A stretch of DNA of 64,000 nucleotides, taken from Beroe forskalii (lineage: Eukaryota > Ctenophora > Nuda > Beroida > Beroidae). A model generated the notes under the pieces. It was given only the letters and a program-made list of their open reading frames with translations. It made no database searches and had not been told where the DNA came from. Made by a program: the position numbers and the translations under genes. Where the stretch lies: the NCBI GenBank assembly GCA_011033025.1, contig WFMF01000088.1, positions 248,001 to 312,000 of the forward strand. Direction: 5' to 3'. Shown one piece after another: positions 17,461 to 29,110 of the stretch (within the stretch, counting starts at the first letter, position 1; every line of letters begins with the position of its first letter).

Positions 17461-18384
17461 ATAGTGACACACATACACACACAAAAACATGATCTGATAC
17501 TAATAGTACAACAATAATATAGGTGTCAGCCAGTTGTGATGGTGTATGTTATTCAGAAAAATTTTGATTTACATTCCATTTACTCTAATACATCCTTTCA
17601 TCGTGATAGAATTATAATTTGACAAAAAGCGAACGAAAAATATAAAACATTATGCGAATAATTGGAAGTCAAGAGTGGCGTGATTTTCATGGTTCAGAAA
17701 ATCATTAATTTTGTCAAATGATGACACCTTGACATCAAACGCAACGTTTCTATGAGCCGATGCACTAATTATCGAATGGGCACGAGAAAATCGGAATTTC
17801 GGCGTGTGCATCATATTCAAATACAACCACAAAGAGGAAATATTCTAGGCATTTGGAAGTAAGAGTGTACAGCTGCTGATAAGGTATCTAATACAATCAC
17901 ACATTGTCTGGAGTAATAGTACGTGGATTGTGGAATTTAATCGGATGTAAACCAAAAGCGGGGCGAGTGGTAATCATGTTATCATGTTATCATGTTATGA
18001 TATTATGATATTATGATACTATCATGTTATCATATAATCACAGAGCAGGGATATTTGACGAGTGCTTCATGGAGTCATGGTGTGTTTAACAACGCCAAAT
18101 ATTATGTCTCCCGAGAGCGGAGCAATCAGCAATGTCAACTGTCGAGCATCAAATGCGAGGGGTGGTATGCTCATTAAAAGTGTGTCAAATAAATAACATT
18201 CGGGGGGGACCGTATGTGAGTTTCGATAAATGACAAAGGGTGACATTTTCAAATATTCACCGTCTGAACATCTACAATTTGACAACTTCAACAAAGGGTT
18301 TATCACCCGGAGAGCTTGCATTGATCAGTGCAATTAACGATTTAATAACGATGTCGAATTATTATTTTGTTGATGTTAGTAATA
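17461..18384. other. Non-coding with an ATCATGTT/ATGATATT microsatellite
   Basis: 17974-18040 consists of repeated TATCATGT and TATGATAT units. The rest holds nothing recognised. Confidence 0.5.
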
Positions 18385-19371
18385 CAGGGTGTTTCATAAA
18401 TAGTGTGACTATTTTGAAACTGTACTGGAAATTCGATGAAAGATTTAGCACTGATTTATAATCTTTTTGTTATGCCAATATGTTTGGAATTTATGCCCAA
18501 AAAGTTTCCAGATGATTGCATTTGTATATTTTTCACAAATTGACCTTCTTGCTAGGGCATGGTTTCAGAAACTGAAAACTTCCAAATTTGATGCATGCCA
18601 AGAGATTCGCTATTTTGCATATCTTTTAGACACTCTACTAAATTTTGTTGGTCCAGCTAAGGCTGTATGGTTTCTAAACTATCAAAAATACACATCTAAA
18701 GGTTTAAGGTCATACTGTGACCAACTTCATGATGAAAAATTTTGATCTGCCGCTGCAGTATCGAAGTGCCGCACTGACTAGCCACAAACAAAAGCACACT
18801 TCATACGTTTCTAAAGGCATGTTCTACTAAAATTGAGGATGCTAAAGGCCAGTTTGCGCGTTCGAAGTGTAGAATTGTCCATACCATGAAGTATCAGTTT
18901 TGTATAGGTGAATCAGTAACTATAAAAACCTTTGTAGGTCGGGTCTCAGGTCCAGTTTATTCTGTTAACAGACTTTATTGGTTGCGACACTTTGCAACTT
19001 TCTAGGCAGATCAATATTTTTCATCGTGAAGTTGGTCACAGTATGTCCTTAAACCTTTAGATGTGTATTTTTGATAGTTTAGACACCAAACAGCCTCAGT
19101 TGGACTAACAAAAATTATTACAATGTTTAAAAGGTATGCAAAACAGCGAATCTCCTACCATGCATCAAATTTGGAAATTTCCAGTTTCTGAAACCGTGCC
19201 CTAGCAAGAAGGTCAATTTGTGAAAAATATACAATTGCAATCATCTGGAAACTTTTTGGGCATAAATTCCAAACATATTGACATAACAAGAAGACTGGTA
19301 ATCAGTGCTAAGTCTTTCATTGAATTTCCAGTACAGCTTCAAAATAGTCACATTTAATATGAAACACCCTG
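18385..19371. mobile_element. 987-bp foldback element with TA target duplication
   Basis: Ends CAGGGTGTTTCATA (18385) and its complement TATGAAACACCCTG (19371), flanked by TA on both sides. The two arms (about 18385-18755 and 19005-19371) are near-complete inverted copies around a loop of about 250 bp. A 92-codon frame in the left arm (18467-18745, plus) has no known domain and is matched by degenerate sequence in the other arm. It behaves as a non-autonomous DNA transposon. Confidence 0.88.
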
Positions 19372-19654
19372 TAGTTGAGAGTTGTCACGATTAATGAATA
19401 AACTCCGGACTTCAAAGTTCATGAGGCTGACACTTAAATCGCCAAAACCACACCATTTTGTTTTGTGTTATCCTGGCGACTGAATGAATGCTATCATGTA
19501 CTCCACCTAAACATGAAACAAATTTTGCCGCATCTTTAAAATAAAAGAAGTTTTGAATTATCTGTAATGTGGCCGCAACAGTTTTATCATAAGATCATAG
19601 TATCACTTATAGTATCGCTTGTAGCTGTAAAATTAAGATCGTCCAGAGGTTAGT

Positions 19655-19830
19655 GGCTGGGGCGTAGCCGGGGGAAGGCGGCACAGGCAGCTGCCTTTCC
19701 CTTTTCGGACAGACAACGTCAAAATCTTATTAAGATGACACTTTTAAGCCAAGCGAAATAAAAAATCAGCAGGTTATATTGAAAGTCGTCGCCTCTTTTT
19801 CAAAAAACTGGCTACGCTCCTGGTAAGTGG
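19655..19830. mobile_element. Possible small MITE with GGGGCGTAGCC termini
   Basis: GGCTGGGGCGTAGCCGGGGG at the left and GGCTACGCTCCTGG at the right are imperfect inverted repeats about 160 bp apart. The termini are short and no target duplication is evident. Confidence 0.4.
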
Positions 19831-19844
19831 TTCGACTGATAGTC

Positions 19845-20075
19845 GTGCCTATCGTGTTAAGGGTGAGAAACCTCAACTGAGCAGCCACACGGTTCATTCA
19901 GCCGAATGTTCAGGAAACTGAGCAGGAGGGTTATTAAATGAGGAGCTGAGCTTTACAGCGAAGTTTCGGGCGAATAAAGAATTTATTACACTTCCTTAAG
20001 CGTCACTTGCTTGATTACACGTGAATACTACGATTCCTGTCATTGGCTGTTACAGCAGTTGGAATATAAGTTAAA
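19845..20075. repeat. Dispersed repeat, copy A
   Basis: About 230 bp related along its length to 31330-31575. Shared blocks include GATTCCTGTCATTGGCTGTTA, ATTAAATGAGGA, ACAGGAAACTG and GGGTGAATAAAG-like sequence. No reading frame; probably an old transposable-element fragment. Confidence 0.75.
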
Positions 20076-21374
20076 TCTTTATTAATAAAATAAAGATAAT
20101 TATCCAAAATTCCAAACTACAATATGAAAACAGAACAGCAAATTTAGAAGAGAATCTACGAATCTTGAATGAGATAATACTTGCATCACTAATTTGTACT
20201 TATATGAATTGTAATTTACTCGAATTAAGTTAAGTGCGAAGTGCGAACTGTTTTATGATATTTGGAATGGGTTCCGTCTGATTTTCGTTAGTTCTTACGA
20301 AAGTAATTTGAAATAATTATGTACATTCTTACATTGAAAATATCTAAATAAAAACGGAAATTTCAAAGGTTGCTTATTACTAAAAGTAGATTGCTTATTA
20401 CTAAAAGTATGCCGAAAAATTAGGTTTACATATTCATAAAGATATGAAAATTCGTCCTCTCTACAGAACTAGGCCGAGATGAATACAATTCACAGTTTCA
20501 GACGTTCGTCGTTCCCTCTGCCGTGCGTCATAGTACATAAACCCACTTAAATTGGATGCCACATGGTATAAGTCTTCTGACTATCATGCCCCCAGAAGGT
20601 TAATTAATGTCTTCATTTCTTCTTCATTTTGGAAATTTTGGAGAAATTGAGAATATCAGGATTTTTCAATTTACTTTGTGCTTCCGCACCGAATTAAATT
20701 TGAGCTTGCCAAGAAATTATCAAGAGAAACGAAGGCTAAGATGCGCATTATGGTACCGTTGCTATGGAAACCAATTTTAGTGCACGTGCAGATTACGACC
20801 AGTTCTAAGCGAGTGCTTTCTATTACGCTACAACTGTTAAATGCTGTGCTGTAGGTTTAGAAAATTTGACCTTTTCTTTACTTCAAAATCAAATTATAAC
20901 AAAGAATATTCCAGATGGATTGCTTTCCGAGTTCGGCCGATAATCAATGCTGAATCGGTGATAACAGTAGTAACTGCAGTTGTGAAATTAACTGTTAAGT
21001 TACGAGGTGTGTACAATTCTATCGAGTCGAATGTAGGTGTAGCAGATTACGGAGACAGTTCCTGGCCTGGATCAAAACAAAACAAAGTTATATTATGTCA
21101 GTGACAGTATGAGAATCAGTTGTCAGAATTAACATCATCATGCAATCAAAACGGAACGCTGGAACAAAACTCACATGGTTTAGCAAGTCTAAGACTAACC
21201 GACGAATTCTATTTTCCATTCCGCTCCTTCGTAAATTGTTTTGGAATATTTGATTTTATGATGCGGTAAAAGGTGTCCTATCAATTTGAATGGTAGTGTT
21301 TAGAAAGCTGTGTTTGCAGGCCCAAAGGGCCTGCTAATTCATTATAAGTTTGTAAACGCAATCATTTGAAGAGT
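20076..21374. other. Non-coding, nothing firm
   Basis: A tandem duplicate TTGCTTATTACTAAAAGTA occurs at about 20369-20408. An 87-codon frame at 20841-21104 (plus) has no recognisable features. Confidence 0.35.
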
Positions 21375-21490
21375 TAAGAGTGAGATGAGAGATAAAAACG
21401 AACCGAGGGATAAAACGAACCGAGAGATAAGAAATGAGACAAAACGAACCGAGGGATGAAACGAACCGAGAGATAAAACGAACTACTATA
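21375..21490. repeat. Tandem AAAACGAACCGAG(A/G)GAT repeats
   Basis: About five imperfect copies of a roughly 18-20 bp unit (GATAAAACGAACCGAGG). Confidence 0.8.
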
Positions 21491-22060
21491 TCTGCATTTT
21501 GTGGTGTATCACATTACTCACAGGTCCATCCAACGTTAACCAGTCCACACTGATTGGACGATGAAGATTCCGGAATCCTATGGGAAAGCTCTGATATAAA
21601 AACGGGGATAGTAACTTGATGATTAGATAATAATAACTATGACTTGATTTAGATAACCTAAGACTATAGTCGACGAGACGCCCAACAGACGTTTTTCTGT
21701 GTATAAATTAAAATATATATTATAAGCTAAGTCTATTCAACTGAAATTTTAACATTTAAAGCTAAATACTCACTAGGGCGAGCGGCACTACGGAATTTCA
21801 GAAGATAGGCCGTACAACGCCATCAAGTAACCGATTGAGCAGTGATAATCACGTCTTCTCAACCTGCCAACCGACTGAATTAACAGCCGCTATTAATGAT
21901 CCCAATGAAACTGAGATAAAGAGAATTAACTCAAAATGATGTACATAATAATATTTCTAATAATAATATAAGACTAAGTGTCCGGTGATAAGTTTTTTTC
22001 GAGGGGAGCTTGTACAATAAAGTAAGTGGAATATTCCACCGTCACCGATTTAACACTTTA
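21491..22060. other. Non-coding, nothing recognised
   Basis: AT-rich sequence without exon-like signals. Confidence 0.35.
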
Positions 22061-22340
22061 AATCGTGATAATGACGTCACATGAGTCCGCCTATATGCGA
22101 TCTGCGATGGTGTTCCATATTTGAGAGTACTAGAATTTATGACATCTCGCCGTGAAAAGTATGCGGATCAGTGTCATCAACTTTCTCTATTGCGCTATGA
22201 TAATGACGTCATCTATTAACCGCTTATTTCTCGCGGGGGTGTATTGATGCTGTGGACTCTCAAGTCTGCCGTCAACATTAAATATGTGCACGGCGGTAAG
22301 CCACGTCATCAAGACACCACACTCGATCATGGTAATGACT
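22061..22340. promoter_or_regulatory. Cluster of GATAATGACGTCA-type motifs
   Basis: Exact TGACGTCA at 22072-22079 and 22204-22211, each preceded by GATAA, plus GGTAATGACTCA near 22330. The segment GATAATGACGTCATCTATTAA with following CCGCTTATTTCTC closely matches the reverse complement of 62167-62200, so the sites may belong to a dispersed element rather than a local promoter. Confidence 0.4.
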
Positions 22341-22844
22341 CATAGAACTTATTATTATTAATATTCTTTTGGCGACCCTTATAATTCGGTTCCTAGAGTA
22401 AGCGATTGATGCGTTGCAGCTATTTAAAGGTACGCTCAGAATAAATAGGCCTTCAAAATGAAGTCATTTAAATGTTTAAATTGTGCGCGCTGCCAAATTG
22501 TTAAAAATAATCGTCAATTTCTCGAACGTGAAATATACAAATTCCAGAGCTCCAATGGAACATTCCACTAATGCTCGATAATTTGATATATCAATCGTAT
22601 ATTTATTAATAAATAAATATACAGTAACAATGATGTAAATAATTGATGTCTGAGTTTAAACGATCACGTTAGGTTGGCTAAGCGTATAGTTGCACGAACA
22701 GCTGGGATGGTAAAATGTATGACTTGAAAACCGAATGGTGAATTGATGACAGAGTACCTATGTAGGCATTCTTTCAAAATTACATGTAATCTCAATTTCT
22801 ACTTCCAGTAAATAGGACATTTCCCATTTATACTTTTGTTTACT

Positions 22845-23285
22845 TTTTAGCATAACTACTATTACTGACATGGTTGATCAAAGTACAGCAATTCTGTATT
22901 CTTTATCTACAAACCACAGTACAGAAGTGCTGTAATCTGGCCAATCCATGGTAACAAATATGATTTGTAGATAATTACACACCTTTTTATAAATTCTAAT
23001 AACTTTTATCAATAACTTTTTATGCGACATTTGATTTTATTGCCTTAAATTACTAAATATTTTTGCAGCATACTTTTTTGCTTTTCCTACTAACTACTGA
23101 GACACGGATGATTGCTGATAAAGTGATAAGCACTTCCATACTGTAGTATGTAGACAAAAATATGATAGACCAAAACAGCTAACGCAAATATTAAAGCATG
23201 AAGAAATTAAAGCAAAATACGACATAACACTATTATTACTACTCTGTACTGTGGTTTGTAGATAAAGAAATACTCTCATCTTTCG
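22845..23285. repeat. Cluster of short hairpin-type dispersed repeats
   Basis: Copies at about 22850-22940 (two halves facing each other around TTTATCTACAAACCACAGTA), 23086-23155 (CCTACTAACTACTGAGACA...) and 23240-23275 (TGTACTGTGGTTTGTAGATA). The same family is near 5.1, 7.74 and 13.2 kb. Non-coding. Confidence 0.65.
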
Positions 23286-26200
23286 TGCACCGAGTTCAAA
23301 AAACCAATATTAGAATATTCCAGCGACAGTCACACATCCCAAGGGAAGGATTAAAATAGGATGGGTAACAATCAGACGAACGGATACATAAAACAATAGA
23401 CCATTGTACAATGTACGTCAGAACCTATCGGATTTAGAAGATTCTGCTTATCAATTGATTCGAGTAAATTCTGATATTCCTCTTATATTTAGATGATTCT
23501 GCTTATCGTTCAAAACTTTAAAAGAACCGAACGATTAGTCATAATGTGGATTACTTAGTTTAAACTTTAACTTAAACTGAGTTCATAATTCTGATCAGAT
23601 CAGAATACACAATGTTCTACAGTTCAAACTTCAAGGTGCTCCATATTAAGTAAGAAATGGATCACCTTATGCCCCAATTGAATGTGGACAAACTTTACTT
23701 CATAACTTCCAATTATCTTCAAAATCATGAAATCTTGATTCACAAAATATTATTCTAAACGAGAGACATACTGCTTAACTTGCAAGAAATCGTATCTAGT
23801 CTTCCAACGCTCCTTCCTATGTAACATGAACCTTGCGGGTCTGTAGATGGGAACAGTTCTAAACAGTAAAGCAGTCAACGACATAGCAGGTACCAAAAAG
23901 TACCTAGAAGGTGCCTAGAAGCACTTCAGAAACTTCCTGAAGCGCATGACTTCAATTGAATAGAAGATGGAGTGACTGAGTGAGAAAACATTGACACAGA
24001 TCTGCGAGCTGAAACTTGTACATGCACCATGTCTCCATGTAACTTGTACTAGAAGGTACACAGGCTGCACTTTAACAGTAGGTAGAAGTGAGTGACGTTA
24101 CTAAGAGAAAAAGTGCAGACTATCAAACTTCAAAGCGCCTATTATTCCGTCGTGACAAATATCGGCTTCGTTTATTGTAACTGTTCAGCCCTAACAGGCA
24201 AATGATTTGGATCTGGAATGAGGAAAAGGGGAGTTTATGCATAGACTTATGTGATTATCTAGTCGACTAGTCAGACATCCTCATACAATAACGATGTAAT
24301 CAAGTGTAATTCTAGGTCGTTTACCCTATGAAGCCGATACCTAGCGATCTACTGGAAAATGAATAGAAAGCATTGGTACTTTACTTTTGAAGAAAAACGA
24401 CCATATTAAACCAAATGAAACTCCAATATGAGGTACATTAGAAGCCTTACCACTTATTAGGATATGTGACAAACCTCCTATTGGATCATTTCATAATTAT
24501 ATTGAAAGTTTGACATTCAATAGCTGTAAAATATAATGCGGGTAATGTCAGCCAGTGGCATGGATCAAAGGACATGTCCTATAATATAGGTGAATGATGA
24601 CAGTCAGGTACCGAAACTATATGACCAGTTTCAACTGCCGTACCCCAAGAGCTGGAGCTCTTTCACGAATGAAAATCCCAAGTGCAGCCTAAGAAACCAT
24701 CTAGGAAAGCAACTGAGGATGGTTAGAATCTAGGATTTCGACGGTACGAGACTTCGCTGCAATGGCTGCTAAAATGAGAGTGCTCATCGGTAAGAATGAA
24801 CATCCAATCCTGTGTGAATAGCACTGTCAAAGCACTTAAGTATATAACTATGATTTAGTCTGAAATCTAATGAGTGAAAAAAAGGATCGAGGATGCTAAT
24901 AAATTTTACTGACTCGAACGATCGGACCGAAGTAAGACAAAAGATTACAATTACAATTACGTTTTTAGACAGCTAAGGTGTAAAATGCGTTATTCAATAC
25001 TGTTGGTGTTGTTACAAAATAAGTCTCGTTTAATTCACTTGAAAGACAAATGAAAATCTAACTGATAACTCCTATTCACTTATTAAATACTGTGATTAAA
25101 TTAAAACAGACCATGGACTGAATTGGTATGATAGTAGATTTAATACAAAAGTAAATTCCGTGAGGCGTGCGCTTAATCTAAACATTTGTCGAAATATTGA
25201 ATATAAAAGAATAATATGAGCAGTACGCACTGGAACGAAGGGTGGTTAGGGTGCAACGTCATTTTCATAGCTCAGAATAGCTAAGTGTTGCTGCAAAGTT
25301 ACCCGCCCCACGCGAGTGTCATAAGCTGGGGACTAAATAAGAGTAGTTTCGTTAATATCCAATCATCAGCGATGCTTCATGGATCATAACTCAGAAGTAT
25401 TTGATCCGGAATTGTGACGAAGTTAGAAAATAGTTTGTTAAATTTTTATCAAATTCCGTGATAGATGTACGAGACTACTTCAAAATTAAAAATCATTAAC
25501 CCGGATTCTTCCTAAGCATCCTACATGCATGTTTGATTTAAACTAACTATAGCTGCTAAAACCGCATTTATCAAATATTATGACAACTATACAACGTCAG
25601 CAAGTTGAGGAATTAAGAAATTATTTTCGAGAAATTTAGAAGAAATTCGGCGTTACTCTGTACTCAACTCCGAGAGAAGTCCCGTTTATAAAGAAAAATG
25701 TGAGAGAGCAAACTGCTCAATTCCCAGTTTCAACTTGAAAAAGGTGTGTCAACATGAGGTGTCTGGCGTGTACATCGCAACATAATTACCAGAAGTTCAG
25801 AAGGTGCAGAACAAACCCTGTAGGGAGCCCTACGGTTTTAGGACATCCCCCGCATAAAGCCAGGCAAGGCAAGTGGGTTCTCTCCACTCCTTCCTAGCCA
25901 TCCGCAAAGTGTAGAGCGCAAAGAAAGTTTATAAACTATCAAAATAGCATAAATAATTCATAAATCTAGTATATTATGTTATATGTATTATGTATAGTAG
26001 TAACAAATAATTTTATTTCAAAAATGATCAATTTTATCGCTATACATAATATTACTATAAATAATTGTCTTTGTTACATTTTAGTAACAAATGACAAAAT
26101 AACAAATTAATAACAAATGACAAAAATAATGAATTAGCAAATTATCAAAAGATTAATTACCTATAGTCACAACCATTGTCAGGGTGCATCGAAGTATATT

Positions 26201-26639
26201 TCTTCTCACGATGTGAAATAAAATCGCCAAATCGTGCAATATAGCTTAAAAAAATAAAGACTGAATTAATAAACGTTCATAAATTGTGATTGAAAACGTC
26301 GCCAGAACTCTAGAGTCCAAACCTAGCCACATTTCAATTTTAAGTTTATACATTATCCCAAGTTTATATTATTATTACGCTTGTGTCAGCTTTAAGCAAA
26401 GCTTCCATGGCGAAGGTATAAATAAAATCAAAGTGGTCTGAACCACGGATTTCTCAGACCGGTTGTCTTACCCTAAACTATTTCCATGAGTAGCAGACAG
26501 TGAAGTATGACGTCATCATCAGGGTTGAAAATCAGTCAATTAACGACGTTGGACGGCCCATTTCTCTCACGCAAATCCAATTGCGTTTCGGTCTAATTTA
26601 TTGCATCTTTTTTATGTGTTAATTGTACCATTACAGAAT
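23286..26639. other. Long non-coding stretch
   Basis: No coding pattern or transposon end recognised. A TGACGTCA site is at 26508-26515. 25820-25890 is locally GC-rich with a small hairpin (CCCTGTAGGGAGCCCTACGG). Confidence 0.35.
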
Positions 26640-26646
26640 CACCATC

Positions 26647-26727
26647 ATGAACGGATACCTCGTTAAATTTGTAGTGATCAATGCCTGTCTCGCAGTGTCT
26701 TGCTTGCCTCCACCTAAAGGAGAATAA
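26647..26727 (+). CDS. Possible small secreted peptide or first coding exon
   Basis: A 26-codon frame beginning MNGYLVKFVVINACLAVSC and ending PPPKGE-stop looks like a signal peptide. The ATG has good context (CACCATCATG), and ACCATTACAG just upstream resembles an acceptor. A CRE palindrome lies 130 bp upstream. No donor is evident and nothing downstream confirms it, so chance is quite possible. Confidence 0.2.
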   Translation: MNGYLVKFVVINACLAVSCLPPPKGE

Positions 26728-28239
26728 TCAGCTCAAAGCAGAATCTCTTTCTTTTTCATCACAGTAGACGGTGGTTACTGCTAACAGGATGTGGAAATGC
26801 TGGTGATTTAACAGCATATAATAATCATAATGCTTTAATGGCCAGGCATTGGATTGTTCAGAATGTCCATTCCTGGTCGTGTTCTTCTAGAAGGATGACG
26901 TATTATTACAAGAATAGGTTTTGTAAAGGAAAACTCAAAAAGCTTTAAATGTGTTGAATCTGGACGATGGTCATTAGACCCCAGTGGTAGAAGAACTGAT
27001 GACTGACATAACCTTGGTTCCGACATAACCTAGTTTAAGGTTTCAGCTGTGACCGTATGCCTTTGATAATGGGACGCCTCATGCATTATACAACATAAAA
27101 AATCTAGGCTTCGCCTCGGCTAAATAAAGTCACTACTTCGCCATGTAAACTTGAAACCACTTATTAAAAGTTATGCGAATGCGGAAGGAAAGTTCATTCA
27201 GGTTTTTCATGCAGTACTAAACTATAAGATAGCAATGGCATATTCAATCAAAGACATTAGTAAAATTATATTATGTACAAAAAAGTTTACGGTTACATCT
27301 TCATAATCAAAATACCCGAAGAAAAGAGAGTAGATAATTGGGAAAGAGGTGTTCCGCTGTCATCACGTAGTTGGGTTATCATTAAAGAAAGAAGGCACAT
27401 TTCACATATCGAATATAATTATAATCAAAATATTTCATATAATTGTGAAGGGATGAAATGTCTTCCTTAACTTCATAGATGTCTGTTTTTTTTCTTTTGT
27501 AATTAGTCGTACAGAAAAACAGGAAAAATGGATGTGAAACGTCATTAATTCACTGTGCTAAGCCATGATAATTGCTTAGCAACCGATAATCTATTGTGAG
27601 TGGAGAATAGAGAACGTCCTCCTAGAAACCATGACACTTGTTATACATGACACAGCCTATGCTTCTCGATAAATTACAGGCTCTGTATTTTGAAATTCTA
27701 AGCAATAATAATTATTTCCAGAACAATTAAATAGATTTTGAAAATTATCCATAATACTATAGTATATCTAATTTCGTTATAGTACAATGCGCGATTGAAC
27801 ACCGAATGAGAGTGGGTTATCGATAATTTACTATTACTTACTATTATTTACTATTTACTATCACGAGACGTTAGCCAAGAGGGATAATTATCGATTCCAC
27901 ACAATCCATGAATTATTTAATTGTATCATCAGCCGACAAACATTAATCACTACCCCTTGTGTCCGACAACCCTCGCCCGAATTCAATGCTTTTATAGATT
28001 ATTGAGTGATTCTTCAGAAAGAAATTAGATGTTAAGCTTTTTTACCATAATTGCGCCATTATTATACAGTAGGTATTACAGTATTGTAAATTTTTTTTCG
28101 TTACGTTTCATAAGCTCTTGCTGATCAGCTTGTACAGCTTATCGTTACTGCAGTGCTAAGTGTTTGATCTTGTGAACAGGTTCAATACTTGGTAAATTGT
28201 ACATTGGCACTGCAATTGACAGAGCTTTTAAGCAAACAA
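26728..28239. other. Non-coding, nothing recognised
   Basis: A 65-codon frame at 27273-27470 (plus) has no features. TAGGCTTCGCCTCGGCTA near 27106-27123 is one of several scattered GAGGCGAAGCC-type palindromes. Confidence 0.35.
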
Positions 28240-28399
28240 CCTGATCGAAGGACAAATGGATCAAACACTGAGAACTGTGAAGGAGCACACGAAATGCGAT
28301 GACTGGAGGAAAGTAACATCGGTGATGTTGAAGAAAATGACAAAACGTCAGTTAGTCTTAGGGGGCAAGTTTAAAACGTTAAATGATACGATTAAAGGT

Positions 28400-29110
28400 T
28401 GAATCGGAAGCTTTCAAAAACCATTTGATTATCGTCATCAGCTAGTCGAATGTCTAAACGAGGCAATTATAGCCGTGGGGTGGGTTAAAAAGCCTTGAAG
28501 ATGCAGTTGCCGACTATGGCAGATTGTTGGAAAACCAGATAAGATTATTAGCAGAGACGAGGAACTATTGAAATGCAAGAACGAGCAACTTGAAGCAATT
28601 CAAAGCATCGTGAAATCTGAATTGAAAAGTTATAGTGAAGTCACGAAAAAACGGTTGGAATGACAGCACAACAGGTGAAGATGGCAGTAAAGACCGCAGT
28701 GAATGAGGACGACAGAAGTCGTAATGTGATAATGTAGGCGTTCCAGAGATGGCAGCGGAAGATTTAAATTCTAAGGTATCCGAGGTATTTGAACAGCAAG
28801 AGGAAAAGCCTGAAGTTCTCGAGTGCCACAGAGTTGGAGTGCAGAAAGAAGATGCTTCTCGACCGGTCAAAGTCACTCTCTCGAGTTCTGATACTGTCGG
28901 GCAGGTCTTGGGTGAATCAAGACAGTTAAGGACCACTGATCGATTCAGTTGCATGGTTATATCTAGAGATCCGACTATCGAGGAATGAAATGAACGACAG
29001 AAATTGGTTATGGAGATGAAACAGAAAAGGGAAATGAGCTGGGACTCTACCATTTTATTAGAAATGTAGAAATGGGACATTGATCAGCCGCAATCATGCA
29101 GGATCATGAC
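28400..29110 (+). pseudogene. Decayed non-LTR retrotransposon ORF1 remnant
   Basis: Read across several frames and stops, the plus strand gives a charged coiled-coil-like part (KCKNEQLEAIQSIVKSELKS), then EDDRSRNVIM, GVPE, VSEVFEQQEEKPEVLECHRV, ASRPVKVTLSSSDTVGQVL and ERQKLVMEMKQKR. That order resembles ORF1 proteins of some animal LINEs (coiled coil followed by an RRM-like domain). It differs from the SGNH-type ORF1 at 47-56 kb, so it is another LINE family. A frameshift before GVPE and stops after IEE and LLEM show it is dead. No reverse transcriptase follows. Confidence 0.6.

Noticed and set aside
20841-21104. 87-codon plus-strand frame
   Set aside because: No recognisable motif, splice context or codon pattern that separates it from chance.
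28565-29080. 171-codon minus-strand frame
   Set aside because: Antisense to the LINE ORF1 remnant, which explains the openness.
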